NCBI GenBank assembly: GCA_907165065.1
Contig: OU015527.1
Location: 24,813,686 to 24,877,685, forward strand
DNA: 64,000 bases
Reading direction: 5' to 3'
Source of the DNA: Caprimulgus europaeus
Lineage: Eukaryota; Chordata; Aves; Caprimulgiformes; Caprimulgidae
Positions 26,601-35,798 of the stretch are shown here, one piece after another. Position 1 is the stretch's first letter; each line of letters begins with the position of its first letter. The translations under genes were made by a program, and so were the position numbers. The notes beneath the pieces are model-generated. The model did no database searches and was not told where the DNA came from. It was given only the letters and a program-made list of their open reading frames with translations.

Positions 26601-28064
26601 TCATTCTGAAGAAGATACCTCAAATGGGCAAGGTTTTGGTGTATGGGTCCTGAGACATAATCACATCTCTTAACCTTCAATGAGAATCCCCTTTTCTCTT
26701 AAAAAAGCTTCATAGCATGCAGCCCACAGCTTTTATTCAAGGATGGTATTGTCCAGGCTGTAGTCTAATCATGACACATCTCTCCCTTTGACTCCTTCTA
26801 TATTCCCAAGACACCTTCCATTGCTAAGCATACGACTTGTTAGCCAGGACAATATCTAATAACCTGTGCCCCAGGAAATCACAGGAGAGGCTGTAACCAT
26901 TAAATTATGTTGCTGTGTTAGTGGAGCAAAGCTTTTATTATATATTACTTTTTGTTTCATAAATAAATATATATGTATATATTTACACATACATCCAAGC
27001 TCCCATGAACCCACCAACATGAACTTCCACCGACTTTAATAATTCAGTCACAGCATCTGAAGCCCAGCAGAAAAGTCTCTTATTCTTATTTTTGAAACTT
27101 GACATAGAGCAAAGAAGAAGAATAATATAGATTTCATCAATTGTCCCATTCAGGTAATGTCACTAATAGTCTGCAACATCTAGGGTGTCTTGAAATACAC
27201 AGTAACAACCTTTCCTTAAGAAATTATGCAATAGCCTTATCAACCACCTCAACAGTTTATCTGCCCACAACAAATGAGCTATCTACTGAGTCGCTGCAAT
27301 GGAAGTTGAGAGATTTCACAAGATAGCACTTGTGAGGTTAAGGCTTTCAGGCTAATGTGTTCACATACACTAGAATGCTATGTAAGAATCAACAAAAAAT
27401 CTTCAAAAATGTTCTGTTAACCCTGAAATATTGTACATGTTGCTGGTTCATAGTACAGTCTTTTGCCCTGTTCACATTTATTCTGTGAACCAATAAGTAT
27501 TGCTATGCTAAGAGAAACCAATCCAATAAACTTATCAAAGCAGCTGGTTAGTGACCATCTTGTCCTCCTCATTGCTCTCCCACTGTAGGTGTAAGCGTTT
27601 ATCTGCTGGCAGTGTCACCAAAACCTCTGCAAAAGCAGCCTGGTGGTCTGTTGCTGGCTTGCAAAACTGAGGCTGATTGTCAGCAAAATGTCAAATATGG
27701 CTCCACAAACTGTAGTTCACTTGAAATAATCACCATCACAACGCTGACCTTCAAAGTGATGAAGGCTAACTGAGGAAAGATATATCACAGGGATTTGTGT
27801 TCCACAGGACTTTTAGATTTACTTCTGCTTCTGCCCAGTTTCTCAGAGAAAGTAGCACAGAAAAGCCACTGAGAGTATAACATGAGAGAGCCATGCCAAG
27901 TGAAAAAAAAGATATTAATAATGTACTTGCTGCATAGATACAGCTATTTGTAGCAGAAGATCATCAAGTAATATTCAGCTCAGCAACAACTAGCTGTGAG
28001 AAATATAAGCAGAGGCTAAATGCTTCAAAATTGTAACACAAAACAGTATGTGCATTGCTTCTAA
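23666..28064. other. AT-rich non-coding DNA, no gene seen
   Basis: About 4.4 kb with no supported gene. Contains a short TAGACAAA-type repeat cluster (25226-25285), a poly(A) run near 25794-25811, and AT dinucleotide patches near 26533-26548 and 26966-26982. Open frames are below 85 codons. Confidence 0.6.
25226..25285. repeat. Imperfect TAGACAAA repeats with small palindromes
   Basis: ATTAGACAAAT and shortened variants recur four or five times within 60 bases, and two copies form palindromes (TAGACA-AA-TGTCTA and TAGACA-A-TGTCTA). Probably slippage in a low-complexity tract. Confidence 0.7.
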
Positions 28065-28132
28065 TATAAACGTATAAATGACTTGAAAGCTATATGTTTT
28101 TGTGTAGTTTTCAAGTCACTTATATGTTTAAA
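28065..28132. other. Strong imperfect hairpin (28-nt arms, 12-nt loop)
   Basis: The left arm (28065-28092) and right arm (28105-28132) pair over 28 positions: 24 Watson-Crick pairs, two G-U pairs and two mismatches by my count (the pairs shown are for the plus-strand transcript). The core of the left arm is TGACTTGAAAGCTA and of the right arm TAGTTTTCAAGTCA. The loop is tatgtttttgtg. Size and pairing resemble a small microRNA precursor, but a chance or MITE-derived palindrome is equally possible. No neighbouring gene is recognisable; the provirus begins 866 bases downstream. Confidence 0.6.
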
Positions 28133-28997
28133 TGTCACGAGCAAATATGACCTCAAATGCAAAACCCTTCCTTACATCACTGTTTGGCTCTTAGGTTCAT
28201 ATTTCCCAACATCTATCTACCAGCCTCCTGATTCCCACTGTAGTTCACGTCCCATTTCAGCTAACTGCCAGCCTAGTTACACTTCTGTCTCAAGACTTAA
28301 GCACGTAACAGAACAGACTTGAAGAAGTTTTGACAAAGAAACAATGAGTTTCTTTTGGAGTACTACTCATAACTACTCCTTATGACAACCTTGGTCAACT
28401 CTGAGGAAAGTCAATATTCTGACTAAGCTAAACATGGGTCTATGAGGCAATGACACCACCCTAAACAAAAATATGTTAAAAGAATATGCCTGCTAGAGAG
28501 AATTATCATCTTCAATAAACGCTAATGATTAAATGAAGACAGATAATCAGATTGAAATAAAGATAAGAGATATTTATTTTATACCAGACTAGAATACATT
28601 ATTGTCACTGCCTTTATTTGGGGAAGAAAAGTTAGATCCAGTCTCTTGTATCTGGTTTGATACCAACAGGCAAGACCTTCAGGCAAAAATTATTTCAAAG
28701 TCTATGTAAAGGTATTTACAGATACAGTATTCAATTTGTGAGATAAGGCAGCAGTTCAGCTTTATGTATAAATCCTTATTATACATCAAGGAAAACAACC
28801 ACATCCTGTCCTTCTTTCTGTAAATGATAACTATTTTTAGGGCCAAGACAAAAACCTTGAGAAATGCACTGCAACAGAACAGAGGGAGTTTAACCAACTT
28901 TAGCAGAGCTTTAATGTATATCCTCAAAAAATATATGGAAGCATCAATTTCTTCTGAATATGAGTGAAAGAAGACAGACTTAAGACACTTTCACTAG
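28133..28997. other. Non-coding DNA up to the provirus, ending in the ACTAG target site
   Basis: No supported gene. The last five bases (28993-28997, ACTAG) are the left copy of the provirus target-site duplication. Confidence 0.7.
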
Positions 28998-29612
28998 TGT
29001 CCTAGTTTTTCTAGGATAGAGTTAATTTTCTTCTTAATAGCCAGAATAGCTATGTTTTAGTTTCAGTGTAGGATTTGTTATGAAAAAAATGTTGATAAAG
29101 TACTAATGTTATTAGTTGCTGCTGGAGCTTAAGGCTATAGTGTTTGTCTGGTTCACAGCTGTATTAGGACTGGGAGGGAGAAGTGCAGTGAATAGCAAAA
29201 CCCCAAACTGGCATTTGGATATGTCAGTGAAATATTCCAAATCATATCAAGTCCTGTCAGTATATTAACCAGGGTTGACAGGAATACGGGGATACTCTTT
29301 CAGGGATCACTTGGGCTCTTGCTCTTCCAAGGTTTGAGTTTCAGGACTGTCTCTCCTCTGGGATCACTACCTGGCACAGGCTGGGCATTGGTCAGCTGGT
29401 AGTGGGCAGTTGCATTGTGCATTACTCAGTTGTATATTCTGTTATCACTGTTATCATTATAATTTTATTTTAATTAGTAAGCAGTTTTTTATCTCAACCC
29501 ATGAGTCCCCTTGCCCTTTTCCTTACAATTCTCTCCTGTACTCCCTGGAGGGTGGCAAGAATGAGAAAGCAGGCTGTGTTTAGCTGCAAACCAAAAGGGT
29601 GAAACCATCACA
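28998..29612 (+). repeat. 5' LTR of the provirus
   Basis: 615 bases, TGTCCTAG ... CATCACA. It would have supplied the promoter and the start of the viral RNA. It matches the 3' LTR collinearly throughout, for example 'ttagttgctgctggagctta', 'ccaaactggcatttggatat' and 'atctcaacccatgagtcccc'. I see no convincing AATAAA signal. Related fragments occur at 21456 and 52048. Confidence 0.93.
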
Positions 29613-29620
29613 GTCTTTTT

Positions 29621-29638
29621 TGGCACCCAATGTTGGGC
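29621..29638 (+). other. Retroviral primer-binding site, tRNA-Lys type
   Basis: TGGCACCCAATGTTGGGC starts 8 bases after the 5' LTR. It matches the 18-base site complementary to the 3' end of tRNA-Lys(1,2) at 15 positions; two of the three differences are C/G to T/A changes at CpG, the expected decay of a methylated insertion. This is where the tRNA primer for minus-strand DNA synthesis bound. Mammalian ERVL usually uses tRNA-Leu, so the Lys-type site distinguishes this bird family. Confidence 0.8.
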
Positions 29639-30177
29639 TCAAAGGGTCGAAACAAAGACAGATTTGACCGGATTGTGTTAAAGCAAAACTGTAATAAGCA
29701 CTAATTATGTGGCCTCTGACTTGGTCTGAGCTGATCGGAACGCTGTTTTCTGTGATCTCTAAGGTGTTTTTAGAGCTGTGGTTTGTATCACCTCACCTGC
29801 CATATATGCTGTGTGCCAGTATTTATACATGGTCTACCACCTCTAGGCACTAGATTGGAATGAGGGGTACTGTTTCGCTGACTAAGATTTTTGTTGTGCT
29901 GTACTGTGGGGTGCTGGTTGTGGGTATGACAAAATCATGGGTGGTGGGGCTGATTTTGTATCTGTATGCAGCGGTGGCAGGTTGCACAGCAAATCCAGCT
30001 CCATCCTCACATTTAGGGAGTCGTATGATGGGAGTGGTCACCAATTACACCTTTTCCTAGGACAGCCAATACAAGGAGGGGATATCTGCCTCCATCTTCT
30101 CCTTCTCCTCCACATAATTTATTAAAGCGCTTGAGAATTTTCAATAACCTTGGGACACTTATATTACCACTACCCTA
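29639..30177 (+). other. Provirus leader with a hydrophobic small open frame
   Basis: The 540-base stretch between the primer site and gag. A 66-codon ATG-started open frame at 29860-30060 encodes a hydrophobic peptide with two likely membrane segments (around TKIFVVLYCGVLVVG and WVVGLILYLYAAVAGC). It could be the remnant of a leader or signal-like N-terminus upstream of gag, or chance. The rest shows nothing recognisable. Confidence 0.55.
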
Positions 30178-31329
30178 TTGCTGAATGTATGTCAGGTTGT
30201 GGTATTGCTTAGATCTGCTACTAGTGCTCAATGCAGGTATAAGTGTTGTGCTGCCACTCCAGCTCCTGCAACAGACACTGCAGTCAATTCACCACCTGCC
30301 ACCAACATTGCAGTCACTCAACCACCCACAACTGACAGTGCAGCCACTCCACTACCCATCGTTGACACTGCAGTCCCTTCACACCCTGCAACCAATACTG
30401 CAGCCACTCCACCCCCTGTAACAGCCACCACTACAACTACTCCAACCCCAGCACCTCCTAATGTTTCTCAGACCTTGGTGAAAAGCACCGCAGATAAAAC
30501 AGACAACAAACTTGTGCCAGTATCTGTTGCCCCTATACAAAAGAGGAAATACACAAAGAAATCTGTTCACATAAAAGATGAGGAGGAAGCAGGGCCATTA
30601 TGAGAACCAGAGAAAGAGACAGAACTTGAGGTAATCATCCAATCCCTATCCCTCAGTGAGCTCCAATACATCTGAAAGGATCTCAGCCGTCATCCAGGTG
30701 AACACATTGCCACCTCGATGCTCCAGTGCTGGGACAATGGTGCCAACAGCACAGAACTGGATGGTAGAAAAGCCAAGCAGTGGGGATCCATTTCCAGAGA
30801 AAGGAGCATTGATAAAGAAAATGGGAGAGAGCCACAGACCTAATATCTGGAAGCAACTCCTGTCAAGTGTGAAGGAAAGGATCAACTTGAAGGATGATGT
30901 TTCATGTAATCTTAAAAAGTGGGGCAACATAGACAAAGCTATCCAGTGCTTGAGAGAATTAGCTATGCTGGAAGTGATTTACAGTAGCCTGAAGGATGAG
31001 CAGTTACTCAAAGATCCAAATGGAGTCCTGTGCACACAAGAGATGTGGCGGAAGGTTCTACAGAACACCCCATCATCGTATGCCAAGTCACTGGCAGTAA
31101 TTAACTTCAAACCTGGAGAGGAGCCAAGGGTGGATTAAATGGCTTGCCAGCTCCAGACATATGGAGACAGTCTCTAATCTCAGCTGTAGAGAAACTGACC
31201 CAAGAGTTCCAGGAATTCATGTCCAATTCCTCTGCACATGCAAAGGTCTCGGCTGATAAGAACAAGCATTCTTCTGCCCAAGAGAAATGGCACATGCCAG
31301 GGGGTACACTGTGGTTTGAATTTGCATGA
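30178..31329 (+). pseudogene. gag: gag remnant of the provirus
   Basis: Gag forms the virus-like particle core. Three open pieces in changing frames are visible. 30178-30603 has no ATG at its start and is Pro/Thr/Ala-rich with a five-unit 10-residue repeat, then a basic patch (QKRKYTKK). 30656-31138 is the capsid-like part (WKQLLSSVKERI, then KAIQCLRELAMLEVIY and EMWRKVLQNTPSSYAKSLAV). 31144-31329 is a probable coiled-coil (SAVEKLTQEFQEFM). A frameshift lies between 30600 and 30660, and a stop (TAA, 31136-31138) separates pieces two and three. No Cys-His zinc knuckle was found. The assignment rests on position and on resemblance to gag of avian ERVL-like elements. Confidence 0.75.
30265..30414 (+). 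repeat. In-frame 30-bp minisatellite in gag (5 units)
   Basis: Five consecutive 30-base units in the gag frame, each encoding a ten-residue motif of the form P-[ATI]-[TV]-[DN]-x-A-[AV]-x-x-[PLH] (units start at 30265, 30295, 30325, 30355 and 30385). Units differ from one another by several substitutions, so the expansion predates or accompanied viral evolution and was not a recent slippage. Confidence 0.9.
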
Positions 31330-31630
31330 CCATAAAGAAGACATGAGAAAGTAGGATGGCAAACATACCTCAGCCCTAGAGGCATGTGTACATGAGTTAC
31401 AGAGTAAAACAAACAAAAAAGGGAGTTCTCCCAAGAAAGTTGGTCCAGTTTCCAGCGGACAGTTCTCCAAACAGTGTAGGTAGGCTTTGGTCCCTATCTA
31501 CAAGACATGAATGAAGAGAAGAGGGATCCAGCCCACATGAGCTGCTCAAACTTATATCATGATGACGGGCAGCATGATCAAGATTAGAGAGGTCCTGCCT
31601 CCAGCCAGGTGTAGGAGAGGGACAATCCAG
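31330..31630 (+). other. Provirus gag-to-protease transition, degraded
   Basis: Sequence between the last clear gag piece and the protease. No open plus-strand frame of note remains; stops and frame changes interrupt it. Likely the decayed gag C-terminus and pol start. Confidence 0.5.
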
Positions 31631-31992
31631 TTTATTGGACTGGGTGGATGTACTGGCCTGGCACATCTGACCCACAAGAGTATAAGACTCTAGTGGACAT
31701 TGTTCCACAGTACACCCTGATGCTATCAGATGTTAAAGGGACAGAATCCATTTATATTTCTGGAGTGACAGGGGGATCCCACCAACTGATTAAATTGGAG
31801 GCTGAAATAAGTCTGTCTGTGAATGACTGGCAAAAACACCCCATTGTGACTGGCCCGTGTGGTCTGTGCATCCTTTGCATAGATTACCTCAGGAGAAGGT
31901 ATTTCAAGGACCACAAAGTGTACCAGTGGACTTTTGGCATAGCTGCATTAGAGGCAGAGGAAATCAACAGTTGTTCACCTTGTCTGGTCTCT
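31631..31992 (+). pseudogene. pro: Retroviral aspartic protease remnant
   Basis: The open frame around 31648-32022 fits a retropepsin: the catalytic loop region reads LVDIVPQYTLML (Asp codon at 31696-31698), followed by ISGVTGGSHQLIKLEAEISL and later GLCILCIDYLRRRYF, which fits the flap and the 'ILGxD' strand of the fold. The family motif is Asp-Thr/Ser-Gly; here the two residues after Asp are Ile-Val, so the active site is lost. From about 31960 the frame appears shifted. Confidence 0.72.
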
Positions 31993-32079
31993 CAGAAGAT
32001 ACTTCTGTTGTGGGACTGCTAAGGGTCAAAGAACAACAGGTGCTGATTGCTACCACAGCAGTGCACTGGTAGCAATATC

Positions 32080-32911
32080 GCACTGAGACTCAGTAATTCC
32101 CATCCATAAACTGATCCGTCAGCTGAAGAGCCAAGGAGTGATCAGAAGGACTCCTTCTTCCTTTAACAGCCCCATATGGCCAGTGCAGAAGTCAAATGGG
32201 GAGTGGGGACTGACAGTGAACTATCAGGGCTTGAATGAAGTCACACCACCACTGAGCGCTGCTGTGCCGGACATGTTAGAGCTCCAGTATGAACTGGAGT
32301 CAGAGGCAGCCAAGTGGTACATCACCACAGAGATTGCTAACATGTTTCCATTCCTTGGGCAGCAGAGTGCAGGCCACAGTTTGCTTTCACCTGAAAGCGT
32401 GTACAGTACACCTGGAATCAACTGCCCCAGGAGTGGAAACAAAGCCCCACAATTTGCCATGGACTGTTCCAGACTGTACTGGAAAAGGGTGGAGCTCCAG
32501 AACACCCGCAATACGTTGATGACATCATTGTGTGGGGGCAACACAGCAGAAGAAGTTTTTGAGAAAGGAGAGAAAATAATCCAAATCCTCCTGAAAGCTG
32601 GTTTTACCACAAAACAAAGCAAGGTCGAAGGACCTGCTCAGGAGGTGGAGTTTTCACGAATAAAGTGGCAAGATGGATGTTGTTAGATCCCAATGAATGT
32701 GATCAATAAAATAACAGATATGTCTCCACCAACTAACAAAAAGAAAGCACAAGGCTTCTTAAGTGTTGTGGGTTTCTGGAGAATGCACATTGCAAATTAC
32801 AGTCTGATCATGAGCCCTCTCCACCAAGTGACCCAAAATAAAAATGATTTCACATGGGGTCCTGAGAAACAGCAAGCCTTTGAACAAATTGGACAGAAGA
32901 CAAGGCATTAA
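32080..32911 (+). pseudogene. pol: Reverse transcriptase remnant of the provirus
   Basis: Reverse transcriptase copied the viral RNA. The frame at 32138-32686 carries the fingers (SPIWPVQKSNGEWGLTV) and LNEVTPPLSAAVPDM. At the first catalytic position (motif A, codon 32330-32332) the residue is Glu (EIANMF) where an Asp is expected. The second motif, YVDD, is intact at 32512-32523 but lies in a different frame from the sequence on either side; an extra G in the run at 32532-32536 would account for the return. The thumb continues at 32693-32911 (MSPPTNKKKAQGFL, VVGFWRMHIANYSLI), after a TAG stop at 32684-32686. At least two frameshifts and one altered catalytic residue make it inactive. Confidence 0.85.
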
Positions 32912-33370
32912 AAATGTGCTCTACACCACAGCCGGAGAGAATGGCCCTACCTGGAGCCTCTGGCAGAGAGCACCAGTGGAAACTCGAGGTTGACCCCTGG
33001 GGTTTTGGAGTCGGGGATACAGAGGATCAGAGGCCCGATATACTCCAACTGAAAAAGAGATACTGGCAGCATATGAGGGAGTTCCAGCTGCTTCAGAAGT
33101 GATCAGTACTGAGACACAGCTCCTCCTGGTGCCCTGATTGCCCATGCTGGGCTGGATGTTCAAAGGGAGTGTTCCCTCTACACATCACAACTGATGCCAC
33201 ATGGAATAAGTGGGCTGCACTTATCACACAAAGGGCTTGAATAGGAAGCCCCAGTAGTCCAGGAATTTTGGAAGTGATTACGAACTGGCCAGAAGGCAAA
33301 AATTCTGGAACGTCACCAGAAGAGGAGGTGACGTGCTGAAGAGGCTCCACCGTACAATGAACCACCAGAT
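32912..33370 (+). pseudogene. pol: pol connection region, degraded
   Basis: Sequence between the RT thumb and RNase H. Only short pieces in shifting frames remain (for example 32914-33102, where a plausible fragment reads YTPTEKE in a second frame near 33036). By position it is the connection (tether) domain. Several stops are present. Confidence 0.55.
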
Positions 33371-33830
33371 AATGAGAGGGAATATGCCTTATTTACTGAT
33401 GGGTCCCATAATATTGTAGGAAAACATCAAAAGTAGAAAGCTGCTGTGTGGAGTCCCATCCAATGAGTTGTTGAGGCTGCTGAAGGAGAAAGTGAATCAA
33501 GTCAGTTTGCAGGTGTAAAGGTCATGCAACTGGCCTTGGATATTGCTGAGCAATAAAAGTGGCCAGTGTTCTACCTCTGTAAAGACACATGGATGGTGGC
33601 AAATGCCCTGTCAGGGTGGTTACAGCAATGGAAACAGAGCAACTGGCAGCACAGAGGCAAACCCATCTGGGCTGCTGAATTATGGCAAGGTATTGCTGCT
33701 CTGCTAGAGAGATTGGTTGTAAAGGTACGTCAGGTAGATGCTCATGTACCCAAGTGTCAAGCCACTGAAGAACATCAAAACAACCAACAGGTGGACCAGG
33801 CTGCTAAGATCAAAGTGTCTCAAGTAGACC
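33371..33830 (+). pseudogene. pol: RNase H remnant of the provirus
   Basis: RNase H removes the RNA strand during reverse transcription. FTDGS at 33392-33406 is the first catalytic Asp motif and is intact. A SSQFAG segment near 33497 matches the region of the catalytic Glu; the residue after FA is Gly here. The segment at 33566-33620 (DTWMVANALSGWLQQWKQ) contains the third catalytic Asp. An early TAG follows the first motif at about 33434, and the frame changes before 33566. Broken but recognisable. Confidence 0.8.
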
Positions 33831-34706
33831 TGGATCGGCAACATAAGGGTGAAAAATTTTTAGCCTGCTGGGCTCATGATTCTTCAGGCCATCAAGGAAG
33901 AGATGCAGCATATAGATGGGCTTGTGATCAATGGGTGGACTTAACCATGGACACTATTGCACAAGTCATTCATGACCATGAAACATGTGCTACCATCAAA
34001 CAAGCCAAGGTATGAAGGATGATGGTTAAAATATAAATATAGAGAGACCTGGCAGATCGACCATATCACGCTTCCACAAAACTTGCAGTGGCAAGCACTA
34101 TGGGCTCACCATAGTGAAAGCAACCACTTGCTGGTTGGTGACATATGCTATGCCCCATGTAACTGCCCAAAACACTATTCTAGGCCTTGAAAAGCAGGTC
34201 TTTTGGTGACACGGCACCCCAGAAAGAATCATGTCAGACAATGGGACTCGTTTCTGAATTTGTCTCATAGACACTTGGGCCAAAGAACATGGCATTGAGT
34301 GGGTGTACCACATTCCCTATCATACACCAGCCTCCAGGGAGGTCAGACGATTTAATGGGCTGCTAAAAACCACACTGAGAGCAATGGGTGGTGGAACTTT
34401 CAAACACCGGGACACAAATTTAACAAAAGCCTCCACGTTAGTCAACACCAGAGGATCTGCCAACTGAGCCAGTCCTGACCAATCAAGAATTTTATGTATT
34501 GTAGAAGGGGATAAAGTCCTTGTGGTTCATATTAGAAATATGCTGAGAAAATCATTCTAGGTTATTCCTGCCTTGGGTAAAAGTGAGCCCACTCTTAGGA
34601 TTGTTTTTGTTCAAGGACCTTGGTGCACTTGGCAGATCATGCAGAAAGATGGGGAAGTCCAACGTATGCTTCAAGGGAACTTGATTTTGGGTGAAAATAA
34701 CAGATG
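33831..34706 (+). pseudogene. pol: Integrase remnant of the provirus
   Basis: Integrase joined viral DNA to the host chromosome. The N-terminal zinc domain is in the frame ending at 34015: HDSSGH supplies both His ligands, but the C-x2-C pair reads H-E-T-C, so one zinc Cys is replaced by His. A TGA at 34013-34015 ends that frame. The core has the first Asp at 34058-34060 (WQID), the second at 34237-34239 (SDNGT) and a Glu at 34339-34341 (SREVRRFNGLLKT). Asp 2 and Glu are in one frame with 33 codons between them, two short of the usual 35, with a TGA at 34255-34257; the first Asp is in another frame. A basic C-terminal part runs to about 34706. Confidence 0.83.
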
Positions 34707-35185
34707 AGTTGTTATATCATCATTGCTATGGTTGTTGTGTATTATACTAATGGCTTTATATTGAGTATTTCCCTAGGTTAACGAACTCTGATGGAACTGG
34801 AGTTAGCACCAAACAACTTCTTTAAAATCAGCATTTTCAACCCACAGACCCTGGGCAGGGACCACACCTGATACACCAGCTACAAGCTCCAGATGCAGCA
34901 TGCAACACAGACTACACATCACCCTCCTGCTGTTTCCAATGTCACCTGCTTCATTGACTATGCAAATCATCTATCCTACCTGGAAAGACTGTTATGACAG
35001 ATGGAACCCAAGGTAATGGACTGAATGAATGAAATAGACATTTTAAAGAAAATGGCCCATAAACTAAGGTAATTATATTTGTATGTGTATATATATGTAT
35101 ACGTATATATATGTGTGTGTATATATATATATATATAATGAAAATCTGAGCATGATGTAAATGGTGTGGAATAACAGGTGGATTC
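34707..35185 (+). other. Provirus 3' non-coding segment, no env
   Basis: About 480 bases between the integrase end and the 3' LTR. No env-like frame is present. An alternating GT/AT tract lies at 35079-35139. The polypurine primer tract expected directly before the 3' LTR is not clear (the bases there are 'aataacaggtggattc'). Confidence 0.7.
35079..35139 (+). repeat. TA/TG microsatellite inside the provirus
   Basis: Alternating purine-pyrimidine tract (TGTGTATATATATG, then TATATATATATATATA) of about 60 bases, ending 46 bases before the 3' LTR. Alternating tracts of this type can adopt Z-DNA or cruciform structure. Probably grew after insertion. Confidence 0.9.
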
Positions 35186-35793
35186 TGTCCTTGTTTTGCT
35201 AGGGTAGAGTTAATTTTCTTCTTAGTACTTAGAATATCTTTTTTTTAATTTCAGTGTAGGATTTGTTATGAGATAAAGTACTAATTTTATTAGTTGCTGC
35301 TGGAGCTTAAGGCCATAGTGTTTGGCTGTTCACAGCTGCATTAGGACTGAGAGGGAGAAGCGCAGTGAATAGCAAAACCCCAAACTGGCATTTGGATGTG
35401 CCAGTAAAATATTCCAAATCATATCACATCATGTCAGTATATTAACCAGGTTTGACAGGAACACGGGGGTATTCTTGTGGAGAATCAAGCTCACTCGGGC
35501 TTGTTCTTCCAAGGTTTGGGTTTCAGGACTGTGTCTGCTCTGGGATTGCTGGCCGGCACAGGCTGGGCATCAGTTGATGGGTGGTGAGCAGTTGCATTGT
35601 GCATCACTCATTTGTATATTCTGTTACTACTGTTGTTATCATTATAATTTTATTGTAATTAGTAAATAGTTTTTATCTCAACCCATGAGTCCCCTTGCCC
35701 TTTTCTTTTCAATTCTGTCCCCTACTCCCCGGAGTGGGGGGAGAGTGAGAGAGGCTGTGTTTGTCTGCAAACCAAAAGGATGAAGCCACCACA
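35186..35793 (+). repeat. 3' LTR of the provirus
   Basis: 608 bases, TGTCCTTG ... CCACCACA, collinear with the 5' LTR apart from small indels (for example about 12 bases fewer after 'gatttgttatga'). Followed at once by ACTAG (35794-35798), the right copy of the target duplication. Confidence 0.93.
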
Positions 35794-35798
35794 ACTAG

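Larger units (their letters stand above)
28998..35793 (+). mobile_element. Endogenous retrovirus, class III/ERVL-like, LTR-to-LTR, no env
   Basis: A 6.8-kb provirus in plus orientation: 5' LTR, primer-binding site, leader, gag, protease, RT, RNase H, integrase, short 3' non-coding part, 3' LTR. Both LTRs start TGTCCT and end in CACA, and the insertion is flanked by ACTAG on each side (28993-28997 and 35794-35798). The RT segment with LNEVTPPLSAAVPDM is of the ERVL (class III) type, and no env is present between integrase and the 3' LTR, as is usual for ERVL. The two LTRs differ at very roughly one position in ten plus indels, so the insertion is old. Every gene is broken by frameshifts and stops; it is a fossil. 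Confidence 0.93.

Noticed and set aside
34707-35185. Possible env remnant
   Set aside because: Only about 480 bases; no signal peptide, cleavage site or transmembrane pattern in any frame I read.
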